Shown here: positions 7,891 to 16,201 of the stretch, piece by piece
Layout: every line of letters begins with the position of its first letter
How positions within the stretch are numbered: the first letter of the stretch is position 1
NCBI GenBank assembly: GCA_015234425.1
Contig: JADGNE010000046.1
Coordinates: 1 to 64,000 of the forward strand
Length of the DNA: 64,000 bases
DNA from: Devosia sp.
GTDB taxonomy: Bacteria > Pseudomonadota > Alphaproteobacteria > Rhizobiales > Devosiaceae
Direction: 5' to 3'
Position numbers and translations under genes: made by a program
The notes under the pieces: generated by a model
What the model saw: only the letters and a program-made list of their open reading frames with translations
Told to the model about the DNA's origin: nothing
Databases searched by the model: none

Positions 7891-9408
7891 ATGAACGACA
7901 CTGGCTACGCGCTCGAGGCGCGGGGCATCGTCAAGATCTTCGGCAACCATACCGCGCTGGACCAGGTCGATTTCGGCCTCATACCCGGCGAGGTTCACGC
8001 CCTGCTGGGCGAAAATGGTGCCGGAAAATCGACGCTGATCAAGATCCTCACCGGCGCCTACCAGCCCGATGGCGGCACGGTCCTCGCCGATGGCGTCCCC
8101 GTCACCCTCGCCAATCCCCAGCATGCCCAGACCCATGGCATCGGCACGGTCTATCAGGAGGTCAACCTCCTGCCCAATCGCTCCGTGGCCGAAAACCTCT
8201 ATCTCGGCCACCAGCCCACCCGCTTCGGCCTTGTCGATCGCCGCCGCATGGAGGCCGACACGCGAACAGTGCTCGCCCGCTATGGCCTCACTCTCGATCC
8301 CGCCAGCGAGCTCGGCAGCCATTCCGTCGCCGTCCAGCAGATCGTCGCCATTGCCCGCGCCGTCGAGCTCTCGGGAAAAGTGCTGATCCTCGACGAGCCC
8401 ACGGCCAGCCTTGACCGCAACGAGGTCGAGCGCCTCTTCGAGATCATCCGGGACCTCAAGGCGCAGGGCCTCGCCATCGTCTTCATCACCCATTTCCTCG
8501 ATCAGGTCTTCGCCGTCGCCGACCGCGTCACCATTCTGCGCAATGGCAAGCTGATCGAAACCCGCGCCCTCGACACGCTGACCCGCACCGATGTCGTCCG
8601 CCTCATGCTGGGCAAGGACATCGCCTTCTCCGGCGCCACCAAGCTCGACGAAAACCGGCCGCTCGGCGACGTGCTGGTCGATTTCACCGGCTATGGCAAA
8701 AAGCGCAGCGTCCTGCCCTTCACCCTCTCCATCCACAAGGGCGAGGTCATAGGCGTCGCAGGGCTTCTAGGCTCTGGTCGCACGGAAATGGCCCGCCTCA
8801 TGTTCGGGGCCGACAGCGCCGACGAGGGCAGCGTCACCGTCGCGGGAAAACCCACCACCATTTCCCGTCCCACCGATGCCATTGCCCATGGCTTTGGCTT
8901 CTGCCCCGAAGACCGCAAGGCCGAGGGCATTTTCGGCGATCTCTCCGTGCGCGAAAACATCATCATTGCGCTTCAGGGCAAGCTGGGGTGGTTTTCCGCC
9001 CTCAACCGCGACGAGCAGATGGAAATCGCCGGCAAATTCGGCGAGGCCATGGATATCCGCGCTGCCTCGCTCGACATGCCGGTCAAACTGCTCTCGGGCG
9101 GCAATCAGCAGAAGGTCATTCTCTCGCGCTGGCTCGCCACCGATCCGGCCTTCCTCATTCTCGACGAACCCACCCGCGGCATTGATGTCGGCGCCCACGC
9201 CGAGATCGTGCGCACCATCAATCGCCTGCGCGATGAGGGGCTGGCGCTGGTCGTTATCTCCTCCGAGCTCGATGAGGTCGTGGCCTATTCTTCGCGCATC
9301 GTCGTCATGCGCGATCGCGAGCTGGTCGCCGAGCTCAATGGCGAAAACATCAATCCGGGCATTATCGTGCAGGCTATCGCCAATCATCACGAGGGAGCCC
9401 CCGCATGA
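7891..9408 (+). CDS. ytfR: Sugar ABC transporter ATP-binding protein, YtfR type
   Basis: Energises the CUT2 importer. 505 residues with two fused ATPase halves, as in RbsA, MglA and YtfR. Half one has Walker A GENGAGKST near residue 39, signature region LGSHSVAVQQIV near 140 and Walker B LILDEPTAS. Half two has the divergent Walker A GLLGSGRTE near 292, LSGGNQQKVILSRWL near 401 and LILDEPTRGIDVGA. I chose ATG 7891 because GGGAGGGG precedes it and MNDTGYALEARGIVKIFG is the normal start; the frame extends to 7822 through the repeat. A small hairpin (CCGTCC/GGACGG, 7862-7877) sits directly upstream of the ribosome-binding site. The stop overlaps ytfT. Confidence 0.94.
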   Translation: MNDTGYALEARGIVKIFGNHTALDQVDFGLIPGEVHALLGENGAGKSTLIKILTGAYQPDGGTVLADGVPVTLANPQHAQTHGIGTVYQEVNLLPNRSVAENLYLGHQPTRFGLVDRRRMEADTRTVLARYGLTLDPASELGSHSVAVQQIVAIARAVELSGKVLILDEPTASLDRNEVERLFEIIRDLKAQGLAIVFITHFLDQVFAVADRVTILRNGKLIETRALDTLTRTDVVRLMLGKDIAFSGATKLDENRPLGDVLVDFTGYGKKRSVLPFTLSIHKGEVIGVAGLLGSGRTEMARLMFGADSADEGSVTVAGKPTTISRPTDAIAHGFGFCPEDRKAEGIFGDLSVRENIIIALQGKLGWFSALNRDEQMEIAGKFGEAMDIRAASLDMPVKLLSGGNQQKVILSRWLATDPAFLILDEPTRGIDVGAHAEIVRTINRLRDEGLALVVISSELDEVVAYSSRIVVMRDRELVAELNGENINPGIIVQAIANHHEGAPA

Positions 9409-10409
9409 TCCGGCGCTCGGCTTCCTTCCTTGCCAGCCCGCAGCTCATCGCCCTTGTCGGCGTGCTGCTGATCAACTGGCTGCTGTTCCCCAATTTCTTC
9501 CGCATCACCTGGCAGGATGGGCGCCTCTTCGGCAGCCTCATCGACGTCATCAATCGCGGTGCGCCGGTGGCCATCCTCGCCATCGGCATGGCCGGCGTCA
9601 TCGCCACCAAGGGCGTTGATCTCTCGGTCGGCGCAGTCATGGCCGTCTCCGGCGCCGTCGCCGCCACGCTCGTCGTGGCCGGCTATCCCACCCCCATTGC
9701 CGTGGCTGCCGCCCTCACCGTCGGCCTCCTCTGTGGCCTCTGGAACGGCATTCTCGTGGCGCTGCTCGATATCCAGCCGATCGTCGCCACGCTGGTTCTG
9801 ATGGTGGCCGGGCGCGGCATTGCCCAGCTCATCACCCAGGGCTTTATCGTCACCTTCAATGATCCCGTGCTGATCTTTATCGGCACCGGCTCCTTCCTCG
9901 GCCTGCCCATGGCCGCCGTCATCGCCATTGTCCTGATGGTGCTGGTCACCCTGCTGGTCCGGCGCACTGCCATCGGCCTTTTCATCGAGGCGGTGGGCGT
10001 AAATCGCGCCGCCGCCAGCCTCGCCGGCATTCGCAGCCGCATGTTGCTGCTGCTCGTCTATTCCCTCTCCGGCCTCTGCGCCGCCATTGCCGGCATCATT
10101 GTTGCCGGTGACATTCGCGGCGCCGACGCCAACAATGCCGGGCTCTGGCTCGAGCTCGACGCTATCCTCGCCGTGGTCATCGGCGGCACCTCGCTGCTCG
10201 GCGGGCGCTTTTCCGTGCCGCTGGCCGTGGTCGGCGCACTCATCATCCAGGCCATGAACACCGGCATTCTCGTCTCCGGCTTCCCGCCCGAGTTCAATCT
10301 CATCGTCAAGGCCGGACTGATCTTCATTGTCCTCCTGATCCAGTCGCCGCTGGCCTCGCGCCTGGCCCCGACCCGCCTGCGCCCAGCTTCCGCCGGAGCC
10401 AAGAAATGA
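9405..10409 (+). CDS. ytfT: Sugar ABC transporter permease, YtfT type
   Basis: Inner-membrane permease of the BPD_transp_2 (RbsC-like) family, 334 residues and about 8-10 hydrophobic helices. Family features include GVIATKGVDLSVGAVMAVSGA, a loop with LLDIQPIVATLVLMVAGRG and the cytoplasmic EAVGVNRAAASLAGI coupling segment. It overlaps ytfR by four bases (ATGA) and yjfF by four bases, so the two permeases are made together and probably form a heterodimer, as for E. coli YtfT/YjfF. Confidence 0.92.
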   Translation: MIRRSASFLASPQLIALVGVLLINWLLFPNFFRITWQDGRLFGSLIDVINRGAPVAILAIGMAGVIATKGVDLSVGAVMAVSGAVAATLVVAGYPTPIAVAAALTVGLLCGLWNGILVALLDIQPIVATLVLMVAGRGIAQLITQGFIVTFNDPVLIFIGTGSFLGLPMAAVIAIVLMVLVTLLVRRTAIGLFIEAVGVNRAAASLAGIRSRMLLLLVYSLSGLCAAIAGIIVAGDIRGADANNAGLWLELDAILAVVIGGTSLLGGRFSVPLAVVGALIIQAMNTGILVSGFPPEFNLIVKAGLIFIVLLIQSPLASRLAPTRLRPASAGAKK

Positions 10410-11383
10410 ACCGCTCTCTTCGTCCGCTTCTTGCCACGGCGCTCATCTTCGTCATCGCCTATGCCCTGGCGGTGATGCAGTTCCCCAACATGTTCTCGAC
10501 CCGCGTGCTCGGCAATTTTCTCACCGACAACGCCTTTCTCGGCATTGCCGCAGTGGGCATGACCTTCGTCATTCTCTCAGGGGGCATTGATCTCTCGGTC
10601 GGCGCGGTCATCGGCTTTACTGGCGTGCTTGTGGCCGTGCTCATCTCCTGGGCCGGTTTCCATCCGCTCTTCGCCTTCGCCATCGCCCTTCTGGTTGCAG
10701 CAGCCTTTGGCGGCACCATGGGGCTCGCCATTCATTTTCTTCAGGTGCCGTCCTTCATTGTCACTCTGGCCGGCATGTTCCTCGCGCGTGGCGCCGCCTC
10801 GGTCATCACCCAGGATTCGGTGCCGATCAGCCACGAATTCTATTCAGCCATTTCCGGCCTCGTCATCCGCCTTCCCGGGGGCGGGCGCCTCAGCTTTATC
10901 GGCCTCTCCATGGTCGCCATTTTCATCATCGGCGCCATTCTGGCCCACCGCACAAAATTCGGCTCTTACGTCTATGCGCTGGGCGGCAATCCGGTCTCGG
11001 CCTCGCTCATGGGCGTGCCGGTGGCGCGCACCACCGTGGCCATTTATATGCTTTCATCCGTGCTTGCGGCCTTGGCGGGCATTGTTTTTTCCCTCTATAC
11101 ATCTGCGGGTTACCCGCTGGCGGCGGTGGGCGTCGAGCTCGATGCCATCAGCGCGGTGGTCATAGGAGGCACGCTGCTCACCGGCGGCTATGGGTTTGTC
11201 CTGGGCACGTTCATCGGCGTCATGCTGCTGGGCCTCGTTCAGACCTACATCATCTTCGACGGCACGCTGTCGAGCTGGTGGACCAAGATCGTCATCGGCG
11301 TTCTCCTGTTCCTGTTTATCGTGCTGCAACGGATCATTTTCGCCGCGGCCGCACCCGGAGACAAAGCGTCCCAGAAAGCCTGA
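10406..11383 (+). CDS. yjfF: Sugar ABC transporter permease, YjfF type
   Basis: Second permease of the importer, 325 residues, same family as YtfT but clearly divergent from it. Segments seen include TFVILSGGIDLSVGAVIGFTG, LQVPSFIVTLAGMFLARG and the coupling loop ALGGNPVSASLMGVPV. It is translationally coupled at both sides: it overlaps ytfT, and the regulator starts one base after its stop. Two different permeases plus one double ATPase is the YtfQRT-YjfF arrangement rather than the single-permease RbsC or XylH arrangement. Confidence 0.92.
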   Translation: MNRSLRPLLATALIFVIAYALAVMQFPNMFSTRVLGNFLTDNAFLGIAAVGMTFVILSGGIDLSVGAVIGFTGVLVAVLISWAGFHPLFAFAIALLVAAAFGGTMGLAIHFLQVPSFIVTLAGMFLARGAASVITQDSVPISHEFYSAISGLVIRLPGGGRLSFIGLSMVAIFIIGAILAHRTKFGSYVYALGGNPVSASLMGVPVARTTVAIYMLSSVLAALAGIVFSLYTSAGYPLAAVGVELDAISAVVIGGTLLTGGYGFVLGTFIGVMLLGLVQTYIIFDGTLSSWWTKIVIGVLLFLFIVLQRIIFAAAAPGDKASQKA

Positions 11384-11384
11384 A

Positions 11385-12119
11385 ATGATCGAAGCAGGCA
11401 GCCTCATCCGATCCCTCTCGGGGCGGCATGCTGCGCGCAATTTCCATAATTTCGTCATCAACGAGATCGGCCGGGCCATTGTCTCGGGCGCCTCGCCTGT
11501 TGGCTCGGTTCTGGCCAGCGATGCAGTGATGATGGAGCGTTACGGCGTCTCGCGCACAGTTCTGCGCGAGGCGATCAAGACGCTTGAGGCCAAGGGTCTG
11601 GTCGAGGCCCGCCCCAAGGTCGGCACCCGCGTCTCCCCGCGCAGCCGCTGGAATTACTTCGATTCCCAGGTGCTCGCCTGGCATTTCCACGCCCCAGCCG
11701 ATGCTCGCTTCTACCAGAACCTCTTTGCCGTGCGCGAAGCTCTCGAACTGCCGGCGGGGGAGGGGGCTGCGCGCTTCCGCACCGCAGAACACGTCCGCAT
11801 CATGAAATACTGGCTGCATCAGGCGTCGACGGCCGGCGACAGCGACGAGCAGTTCGGCCTCGCCGCCCTCGAAATTCACGCCCAGATCGCCGAGGCGTCC
11901 CAAAACACCCTGCTGCGCAGCGTCGTTGGCGTCATCGAACTCCTGCTCGCCCTCGCCCTGACGCGCAGCAGCGAAACCGTCATGGCCTATCGGCAAGCCA
12001 GCATCGCCATTCTCGAAAAAACCGTCCTCGCTATCGAGGAAGGCGCCTCGGACGCCACCCGCGACCACCTCCTCGCCTGCCTCGCCCTCGACCATGCAAG
12101 GGTCATGGAAGGCGTGTGA
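11385..12119 (+). CDS. GntR-family (FadR subfamily) transcriptional regulator
   Basis: 244 residues. The N-terminal winged helix (about 20-90) has MMERYGVSRTVLREAIKTLEAKGLVEARPKVGTRV, the GntR recognition-helix pattern. The C-terminal FCD-type all-helical ligand domain (about 95-235) has the Asp/His pattern of metal-binding FadR members (VREALELPAG, EIHAQI). It starts one base after yjfF, so it is co-transcribed with the importer it probably controls. Likely effectors are sugar acids or lactones, by analogy with DgoR-like relatives. A longer frame to 11190 lies inside yjfF and was not used. Confidence 0.9.
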   Translation: MIEAGSLIRSLSGRHAARNFHNFVINEIGRAIVSGASPVGSVLASDAVMMERYGVSRTVLREAIKTLEAKGLVEARPKVGTRVSPRSRWNYFDSQVLAWHFHAPADARFYQNLFAVREALELPAGEGAARFRTAEHVRIMKYWLHQASTAGDSDEQFGLAALEIHAQIAEASQNTLLRSVVGVIELLLALALTRSSETVMAYRQASIAILEKTVLAIEEGASDATRDHLLACLALDHARVMEGV

Positions 12120-12167
12120 GGCCCGCACTGCGGACAACGCGGCATAGGGCGCCCGGCGCCCGGCGCC

Positions 12168-12313
12168 ACCCCACCCTCATTCCCTCCATCAAGGGGAGGG
12201 AGGCGCAGACTGCGATGTCTCGGCTCCTTCGTCTCCCTCCCCTTGTGGGGAGGGTAGCAAAGCTCGGCCAAGGGCCGTATCGGCGCTGGGTGGGGGAGGG
12301 ATCAAGGTGGGGA
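12168..12313. repeat. Family A long repeat, expanded copy after the GntR gene
   Basis: Matches 7727-7828 in order, orientation and spacer (GCGCAGACTGCGA, CGGCTCCTTCGTCTCC). After the second GGGGAGGG it carries about 46 extra bases (TAGCAAAGCTCGGCC and GGCCGTATCGGCGC, ending in GGGGGAGGG) before returning to ATCAAGG. The extra block also occurs, inverted, at 51624-51693. It fills most of the gap between the regulator and the next small gene. Confidence 0.75.
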
Positions 12314-12392
12314 TATCCAAAACGCCCCCAACCACCAACACCCGGCAACCCCTCATCTCCCGCACCCGTTTCTCCCTCAAAGGAGAAATCGC

Positions 12393-12566
12393 ATGTATGA
12401 GACACCCATCCTCTGGTTGCTGCTGCTGACCGTCGGCGTCGCCTGCCTCGGCGCCGCCATGGTCTATGGCACCATGCGCAATCGCAAGCGTACACCGCTC
12501 GAGCGCAATATCACCGAGGCTGCAACGCGGGCCGAATATCGCGCCGAGGATCGCGACGAGCGCTAG
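12393..12566 (+). CDS. 57-residue single-pass membrane protein
   Basis: Not recognised as a named family. AGGAG at 12381-12385 gives a good ribosome-binding site for the ATG. Residues about 6-27 (ILWLLLLTVGVACLGAAMVYG) form one membrane helix. A basic stretch (RNRKR) follows and then a charged tail (EAATRAEYRAEDRDER), which predicts a cytoplasmic C terminus. Small proteins with this helix, RTPLE and EAATR-like tail pattern are frequent in Hyphomicrobiales as far as I recall. It ends nine bases before the convergent dehydrogenase stop. The coding case rests on the ribosome-binding site and sensible topology. Confidence 0.75.
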   Translation: MYETPILWLLLLTVGVACLGAAMVYGTMRNRKRTPLERNITEAATRAEYRAEDRDER

Positions 12567-12575
12567 ACTTTCCGC

Positions 12576-13514
12576 CTACCAGGCAAAGTCTGGGCCATTG
12601 ACCCGGGCGCCGAGCAGGAACACGTCTGCCATCAGCCGCAGCGGAGCCGCGTCGACATCGCTCTCGTGCCGCTCGAGCAGATCGGCAAACCGGTCATACA
12701 TGGCCGAATATTCGAGATCGCCGTGCTCGAGCACCAGCGCCCCGTTGACGCTGAGCTTGCGGCCGCCGTTTTCGAGGCGGATCTCATTGCCGGCCCCGGT
12801 GGTAAAGCGGATGGTCCAGATTTCCCCGCTCTCTTCGAGCCAGTTGAACCCGGCCGACAGCTCTGGCCGATGCGCCTGCGAGGATTTGAACGCGATCTCG
12901 ACATCCACCGGGGTCTGCCGATTGGCCGGAAAAGTCAGCTTCGCGTTTTCGACAAAGGCCGGGAACGGCATGACCTTGGTAAAGATCGAGAGCGCATTGA
13001 TGCCCGGATCGCAGACGCCGAACCCGCCGGGCTCCCACACCCAGTCCTGTCCCGGATGCCATTTGCGCACGCTTTCGCGCCAGTCGATACGGGCCGAGAC
13101 CACGCCTTCATCGGCGAGGATCGCCTTGGTGCGGTCGACGGCGGCGTTAAACTGGCTGTGCCAGGTCTGGTAGAGCACCCGGTCCAGTCGCCTGGCATGG
13201 GCGATGAGATCGTCGAGTTCGGAAATGGTCGTGGTGGGCGGCTTTTCCATCATCACGTCCTTGCCGGCGTCGAGCGCCTCGCGGACATAGCCATGGCGCA
13301 CGCCGGGCGGTGTGCAGATGGACACGATGCCCACTTCCGGCATGGCCGCATAGAGTTCGGCGGCCGTCCTGAACACGGGCAGGTTCTTATGGGCGACTCC
13401 GCGCGTCGACACGGTCGCCGCCAGCTCGAAATCCTCCGAGGCTTCGATCACCGGGATATGCTGATCGACGGCAATCTTGCCTACGCCGATGATCGCGATC
13501 TTGCGCTTGCCCAT
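12576..13514 (-). CDS. Gfo/Idh/MocA oxidoreductase, galactose/arabinose 1-dehydrogenase type
   Basis: 312 residues. The N-terminal Rossmann fold has IIGVGKIAVDQHIPVI and the family lysine motif EKPPTT. TWHSQFNAAVD, RESVRKWHPGQDWVWEPGG and CDPGINALSIFTKV agree with what I remember of L-arabinose 1-dehydrogenase of Azospirillum brasilense and bacterial D-galactose 1-dehydrogenases, which oxidise the sugar to its 1,4-lactone with NAD(P). Next to a YtfQ-type importer this suggests oxidative galactose or arabinose catabolism; the lactonase, dehydratase and aldolase are not in the window. It faces the importer operon. The family call is firm; the sugar is inferred. Confidence 0.83.
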   Translation of the reverse strand: MGKRKIAIIGVGKIAVDQHIPVIEASEDFELAATVSTRGVAHKNLPVFRTAAELYAAMPEVGIVSICTPPGVRHGYVREALDAGKDVMMEKPPTTTISELDDLIAHARRLDRVLYQTWHSQFNAAVDRTKAILADEGVVSARIDWRESVRKWHPGQDWVWEPGGFGVCDPGINALSIFTKVMPFPAFVENAKLTFPANRQTPVDVEIAFKSSQAHRPELSAGFNWLEESGEIWTIRFTTGAGNEIRLENGGRKLSVNGALVLEHGDLEYSAMYDRFADLLERHESDVDAAPLRLMADVFLLGARVNGPDFAW

Positions 13515-13603
13515 CCAAAAAATCTCCCCGAGCTTTGGTGGGAGGTTTTAGAGCAGAGCGCGGGCCGATCGCCAAGCACCCACGGCAAGAAAAGTATGAC
13601 TTT

Positions 13604-13963
13604 TTATTGCGAAACCGCTGTCGCCGGCTCCCAAAGCTCGATCTGGTTGCCTTCCGGGTCATGAATTCGGGCAAATCGCCCCGTCTCGGGCGTGTCCCAT
13701 TCCTCCGGCCGCGTCTCGACCGCAATCCCGGCTTCGCGCAGGCGCACCAACATCGCGTCGAGATCATCGACCCGGAAATTGATCATCCACTGCTTGGCCT
13801 CCGGAAAATAGTCGCTCTCCTGCCGGAAAGGCGCAAACACGGTCATCCCCGCATCCTGCTGCCAGAGCTCGGTGATGCCCAGATGTGTCTCGTACCACCG
13901 CACGAGCGCATCCTTGTCGCCCGACCGGAAGAAGATCCCGCCAATCCCCGTCACCCGTGCCAT
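13604..13963 (-). CDS. VOC-family (glyoxalase/bleomycin-resistance) protein
   Basis: 119 residues, one vicinal-oxygen-chelate domain with paired beta-alpha-beta-beta-beta units. The start MARVTGIGGIFFRSGDKDALVRWYETHLGI and the end ARIHDPEGNQIELWEP are characteristic; His in DPEGN context and Glu in IELWEP are candidate metal ligands. The substrate cannot be read from the sequence: members include glyoxalase I, dioxygenases and resistance proteins. It lies 89 bases upstream of the dehydrogenase on the same strand and may be read as a separate unit. Confidence 0.82.
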   Translation of the reverse strand: MARVTGIGGIFFRSGDKDALVRWYETHLGITELWQQDAGMTVFAPFRQESDYFPEAKQWMINFRVDDLDAMLVRLREAGIAVETRPEEWDTPETGRFARIHDPEGNQIELWEPATAVSQ

Positions 13964-14007
13964 CTGCGCCTCCCGCTATCGCCCGACCTATGCGTCTTCA
14001 GGTCAAC

Positions 14008-14045
14008 CGTCATCGCCCGGCGTCTCCGGGCAATCCATCCCGATG
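14008..14045. repeat. Family B repeat, half copy
   Basis: Only the left hairpin is present (CGTCATCGCCCGG, CGTCT, CCGGGCAATCCATC), truncated before the second hairpin. A family A hairpin follows 36 bases later, so the 160-base gap between the two minus-strand genes is mostly repeat. Confidence 0.6.
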
Positions 14046-14080
14046 CCGAGTTTGGCACAGGATAGGAGAGCCACAAAATC

Positions 14081-14121
14081 ACTCCTCCCCCTCCTTAAGG
14101 GGGAGGTCGGGTGGGGGTGGC
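14081..14121. repeat. Family A repeat, short copy beside the glycerate kinase stop
   Basis: CTCCCCCTCC and GGGGGAGG form a hairpin around TTAA, followed by TCGGGTGGGGGTGG as in copies at 46509 and 47512. It starts 4 bases beyond the stop of the minus-strand kinase gene, where it could act as a 3' mRNA structure. Confidence 0.6.
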
Positions 14122-14124
14122 GCC

Positions 14125-15378
14125 TTACCGGATGAGGATCGCCCGGAAATCATTGACGTTGGTCCCGGTCGGGCCCGTCACAAAAAGGTCCCCAATCGCC
14201 TCAAAGGCGGTATAGGCATCATTGTTCGCCTGTGCCGCCAGCGGATCGACGCCCGCCTCGCGCATCCGCCGCGCCGAAGTGCCGTCGACAAAAGCCCCGG
14301 CATTGTCTTCCGAGCCGTCGATGCCATCGGTGTCGCCCGCCAGCGCCGTCACCCCTTCGACCCCATCGAGCGCAATGGCCAGCGACAGCAGGAACTCGCC
14401 GTTCCGTCCGCCGCGTCCCTTGCCGCGCAGCGTCACGGTGGTCTCCCCGCCTGAAAGCAACACCACAGGCTTGCTGAACGGCTGATTGCGGAGCGCAATC
14501 TCCTTGGCAATCGCCGCATGCACCAGCGCCACGTCGCGCGCCTCACCCTCGATGGAATCCGACAGCACTGCCGCCTCTATCCCCATCGCGCGCGCCTTGT
14601 CCGCCGCAGCCGTCAGCGACAGGGCGGCCGAAGCGATGGTCACCACCGAATTGTTGACGAAGCGTGGGTCGTCCGAACGCGGCGCGATATTGTCCTCTCC
14701 CGCCAGAATTTTCTGCGCCGCCGCCGGCAGCTCCAGCCCATAGAGCGCGGCATATTTCCGTGCCTCGGCCCGTGTCCCGGCGAGCGAAATCGTCGGTCCC
14801 GACGCCACCAGCGCCGGATCATCACCCGGCACATCGGAAACAACCAGCGTCGCCACCCGGGCCGGTGCGGCCGCCAGCGCCAGCCGTCCGCCCTTGATGG
14901 AAGAAAACTGGTTGCGGATGAGGTTCATCACCCCGATCGGCGCGCCCGAAGCGAGCAGCGCCCGATTGACCGCCTGCTCATCCTCAAGGCTCATCCCCTC
15001 GGCGGGCGCCGGCAGCAGCGACGAGCCGCCGCCCGAAATCAGCGCCACGACGAGATCATCGGCGCTCAACCCCTGCAGTAGCTCCACAATCCGCCGCGCC
15101 GCCTCAAACCCCGCCGCATCCGGCACCGGATGAGCCGCCTCGACAATTTCAATCTGTTCGCACTTTTCGGCATAGCCATAGCGGGTCACCACCAGCCCGT
15201 TCAGCGGCCCGTCCCAGGCCTTCTCGAAAGCCCGCGCCATCTGCGCCGATGCCTTGCCCGCGCCGATGACAATAGTCCGCCCCTTCGGCTTTTGCGGCAG
15301 GAACTGGCTCACCGCCAGCGCCGGCTGCGCCCGTTCCACTGCCGTCTCGAACAGGCCTTTCAGCAAGTCCTTGTCCAT
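14125..15378 (-). CDS. Glycerate 2-kinase (type 2, DUF4147/MOFRL)
   Basis: Phosphorylates D-glycerate to 2-phosphoglycerate in glyoxylate, tartrate or sugar-acid metabolism. 417 residues. The N-terminal domain has TIVIGAGKASAQMARAFE, EAAHPVPD, the nucleotide loop ALISGGGSSLLPAP and LIRNQFSSIKGGRLA. The C-terminal MOFRL domain has LLSGGETTVTLRGKGRGGRNGEF and DTDGIDGSEDNAGAF. Proteins of this family are often annotated hydroxypyruvate reductase (TtuD) by transfer; the domain structure supports a kinase. It is transcribed divergently from the phosphonate cluster. Confidence 0.88.
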   Translation of the reverse strand: MDKDLLKGLFETAVERAQPALAVSQFLPQKPKGRTIVIGAGKASAQMARAFEKAWDGPLNGLVVTRYGYAEKCEQIEIVEAAHPVPDAAGFEAARRIVELLQGLSADDLVVALISGGGSSLLPAPAEGMSLEDEQAVNRALLASGAPIGVMNLIRNQFSSIKGGRLALAAAPARVATLVVSDVPGDDPALVASGPTISLAGTRAEARKYAALYGLELPAAAQKILAGEDNIAPRSDDPRFVNNSVVTIASAALSLTAAADKARAMGIEAAVLSDSIEGEARDVALVHAAIAKEIALRNQPFSKPVVLLSGGETTVTLRGKGRGGRNGEFLLSLAIALDGVEGVTALAGDTDGIDGSEDNAGAFVDGTSARRMREAGVDPLAAQANNDAYTAFEAIGDLFVTGPTGTNVNDFRAILIR

Positions 15379-15505
15379 CTTCCCCCCTTGCCGTTACCAC
15401 CCGTCGGACTGTTCTTGTGCCCGACACGGCAAAAACTTGTCCAGCCTTGCCACCTTGTCAAAACGCAGACACATAGAAAGTCTAGCGGCAGGCCGAGGAG
15501 TTTTC

Positions 15506-16201
15506 ATGACCGAACGATTCGCCATCTACTACGCCCCCTCCGCCACCAGCCCCCTGTGGGACAGGGCCTCTGCCTGGCTGGGCCGCGACTCCGCCAATGG
15601 CCAGTTTTTCGACGGTCCCGTCGGCGGCATCGAGCGCAATCGCCTGCTCAACCTCACTCAGTCGGCCAATCGCTACGGTTTCCACGCCACCATCAAGCCG
15701 CCCATGGTGCTGGCCCCGGGCACGACCCTCGACGATCTCGGCGCCGCGCTCACCCGGTTTGCTGCGAGCCAGCGTCCCGTCTCCCTCGGCACCCTTGATA
15801 TCGTTTCGCTCGATGGCTTCCTCGCCCTTATCGCCGCCGGCGACAATGCCGACCTTCAGGATCTCGCCGCCCATGTGGTTGAGGAATTCGAGCCCTTCCG
15901 TGCGCCGCTCTCCATGCGCGACCGCTCGGCCCGCGCCGCGCGCGGCCTCACGCCGCGCCAGGAGGAACTGCTCGATGGCTATGGCTATCCCTATGTCTTC
16001 GACGAATTCCGCTTCCACATGACCCTCACCGATCGCCTTCCCGAGGCCGATCACGCCGAGATCGCCGCTGCTGCCCGCAGCTGGTTTGGCGCGCTGCTCG
16101 CCGAGGAGGTCGTGCTCGACAGGCTCGTGCTTTTCCATGAGCCAGACGCCGGCCGCCACTTCCGTCGCCTCGACGATTTCAAGCTCGGGGCCGGCCAGTG
16201 A
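15506..16201 (+). CDS. 2H-phosphoesterase-like DUF1045 protein of phosphonate clusters
   Basis: 231 residues from ATG 15506 (MTERFAIYYAPSATSP, with GAGGAG upstream). Two HxTx motifs typical of 2H phosphoesterases are visible: His60-Ala-Thr62 in FHATIKPP and His171-Met-Thr173 in FHMTLTDRL. The family is repeatedly found in bacterial phosphonate operons as a putative phosphonate metabolism protein. It overlaps phnM by four bases. 2H enzymes commonly open cyclic phosphates, and the C-P lyase pathway makes a ribosyl 1,2-cyclic phosphate, so a PhnP-like role is plausible. Family and motifs are seen; the reaction is inferred. Confidence 0.82.
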   Translation: MTERFAIYYAPSATSPLWDRASAWLGRDSANGQFFDGPVGGIERNRLLNLTQSANRYGFHATIKPPMVLAPGTTLDDLGAALTRFAASQRPVSLGTLDIVSLDGFLALIAAGDNADLQDLAAHVVEEFEPFRAPLSMRDRSARAARGLTPRQEELLDGYGYPYVFDEFRFHMTLTDRLPEADHAEIAAAARSWFGALLAEEVVLDRLVLFHEPDAGRHFRRLDDFKLGAGQ

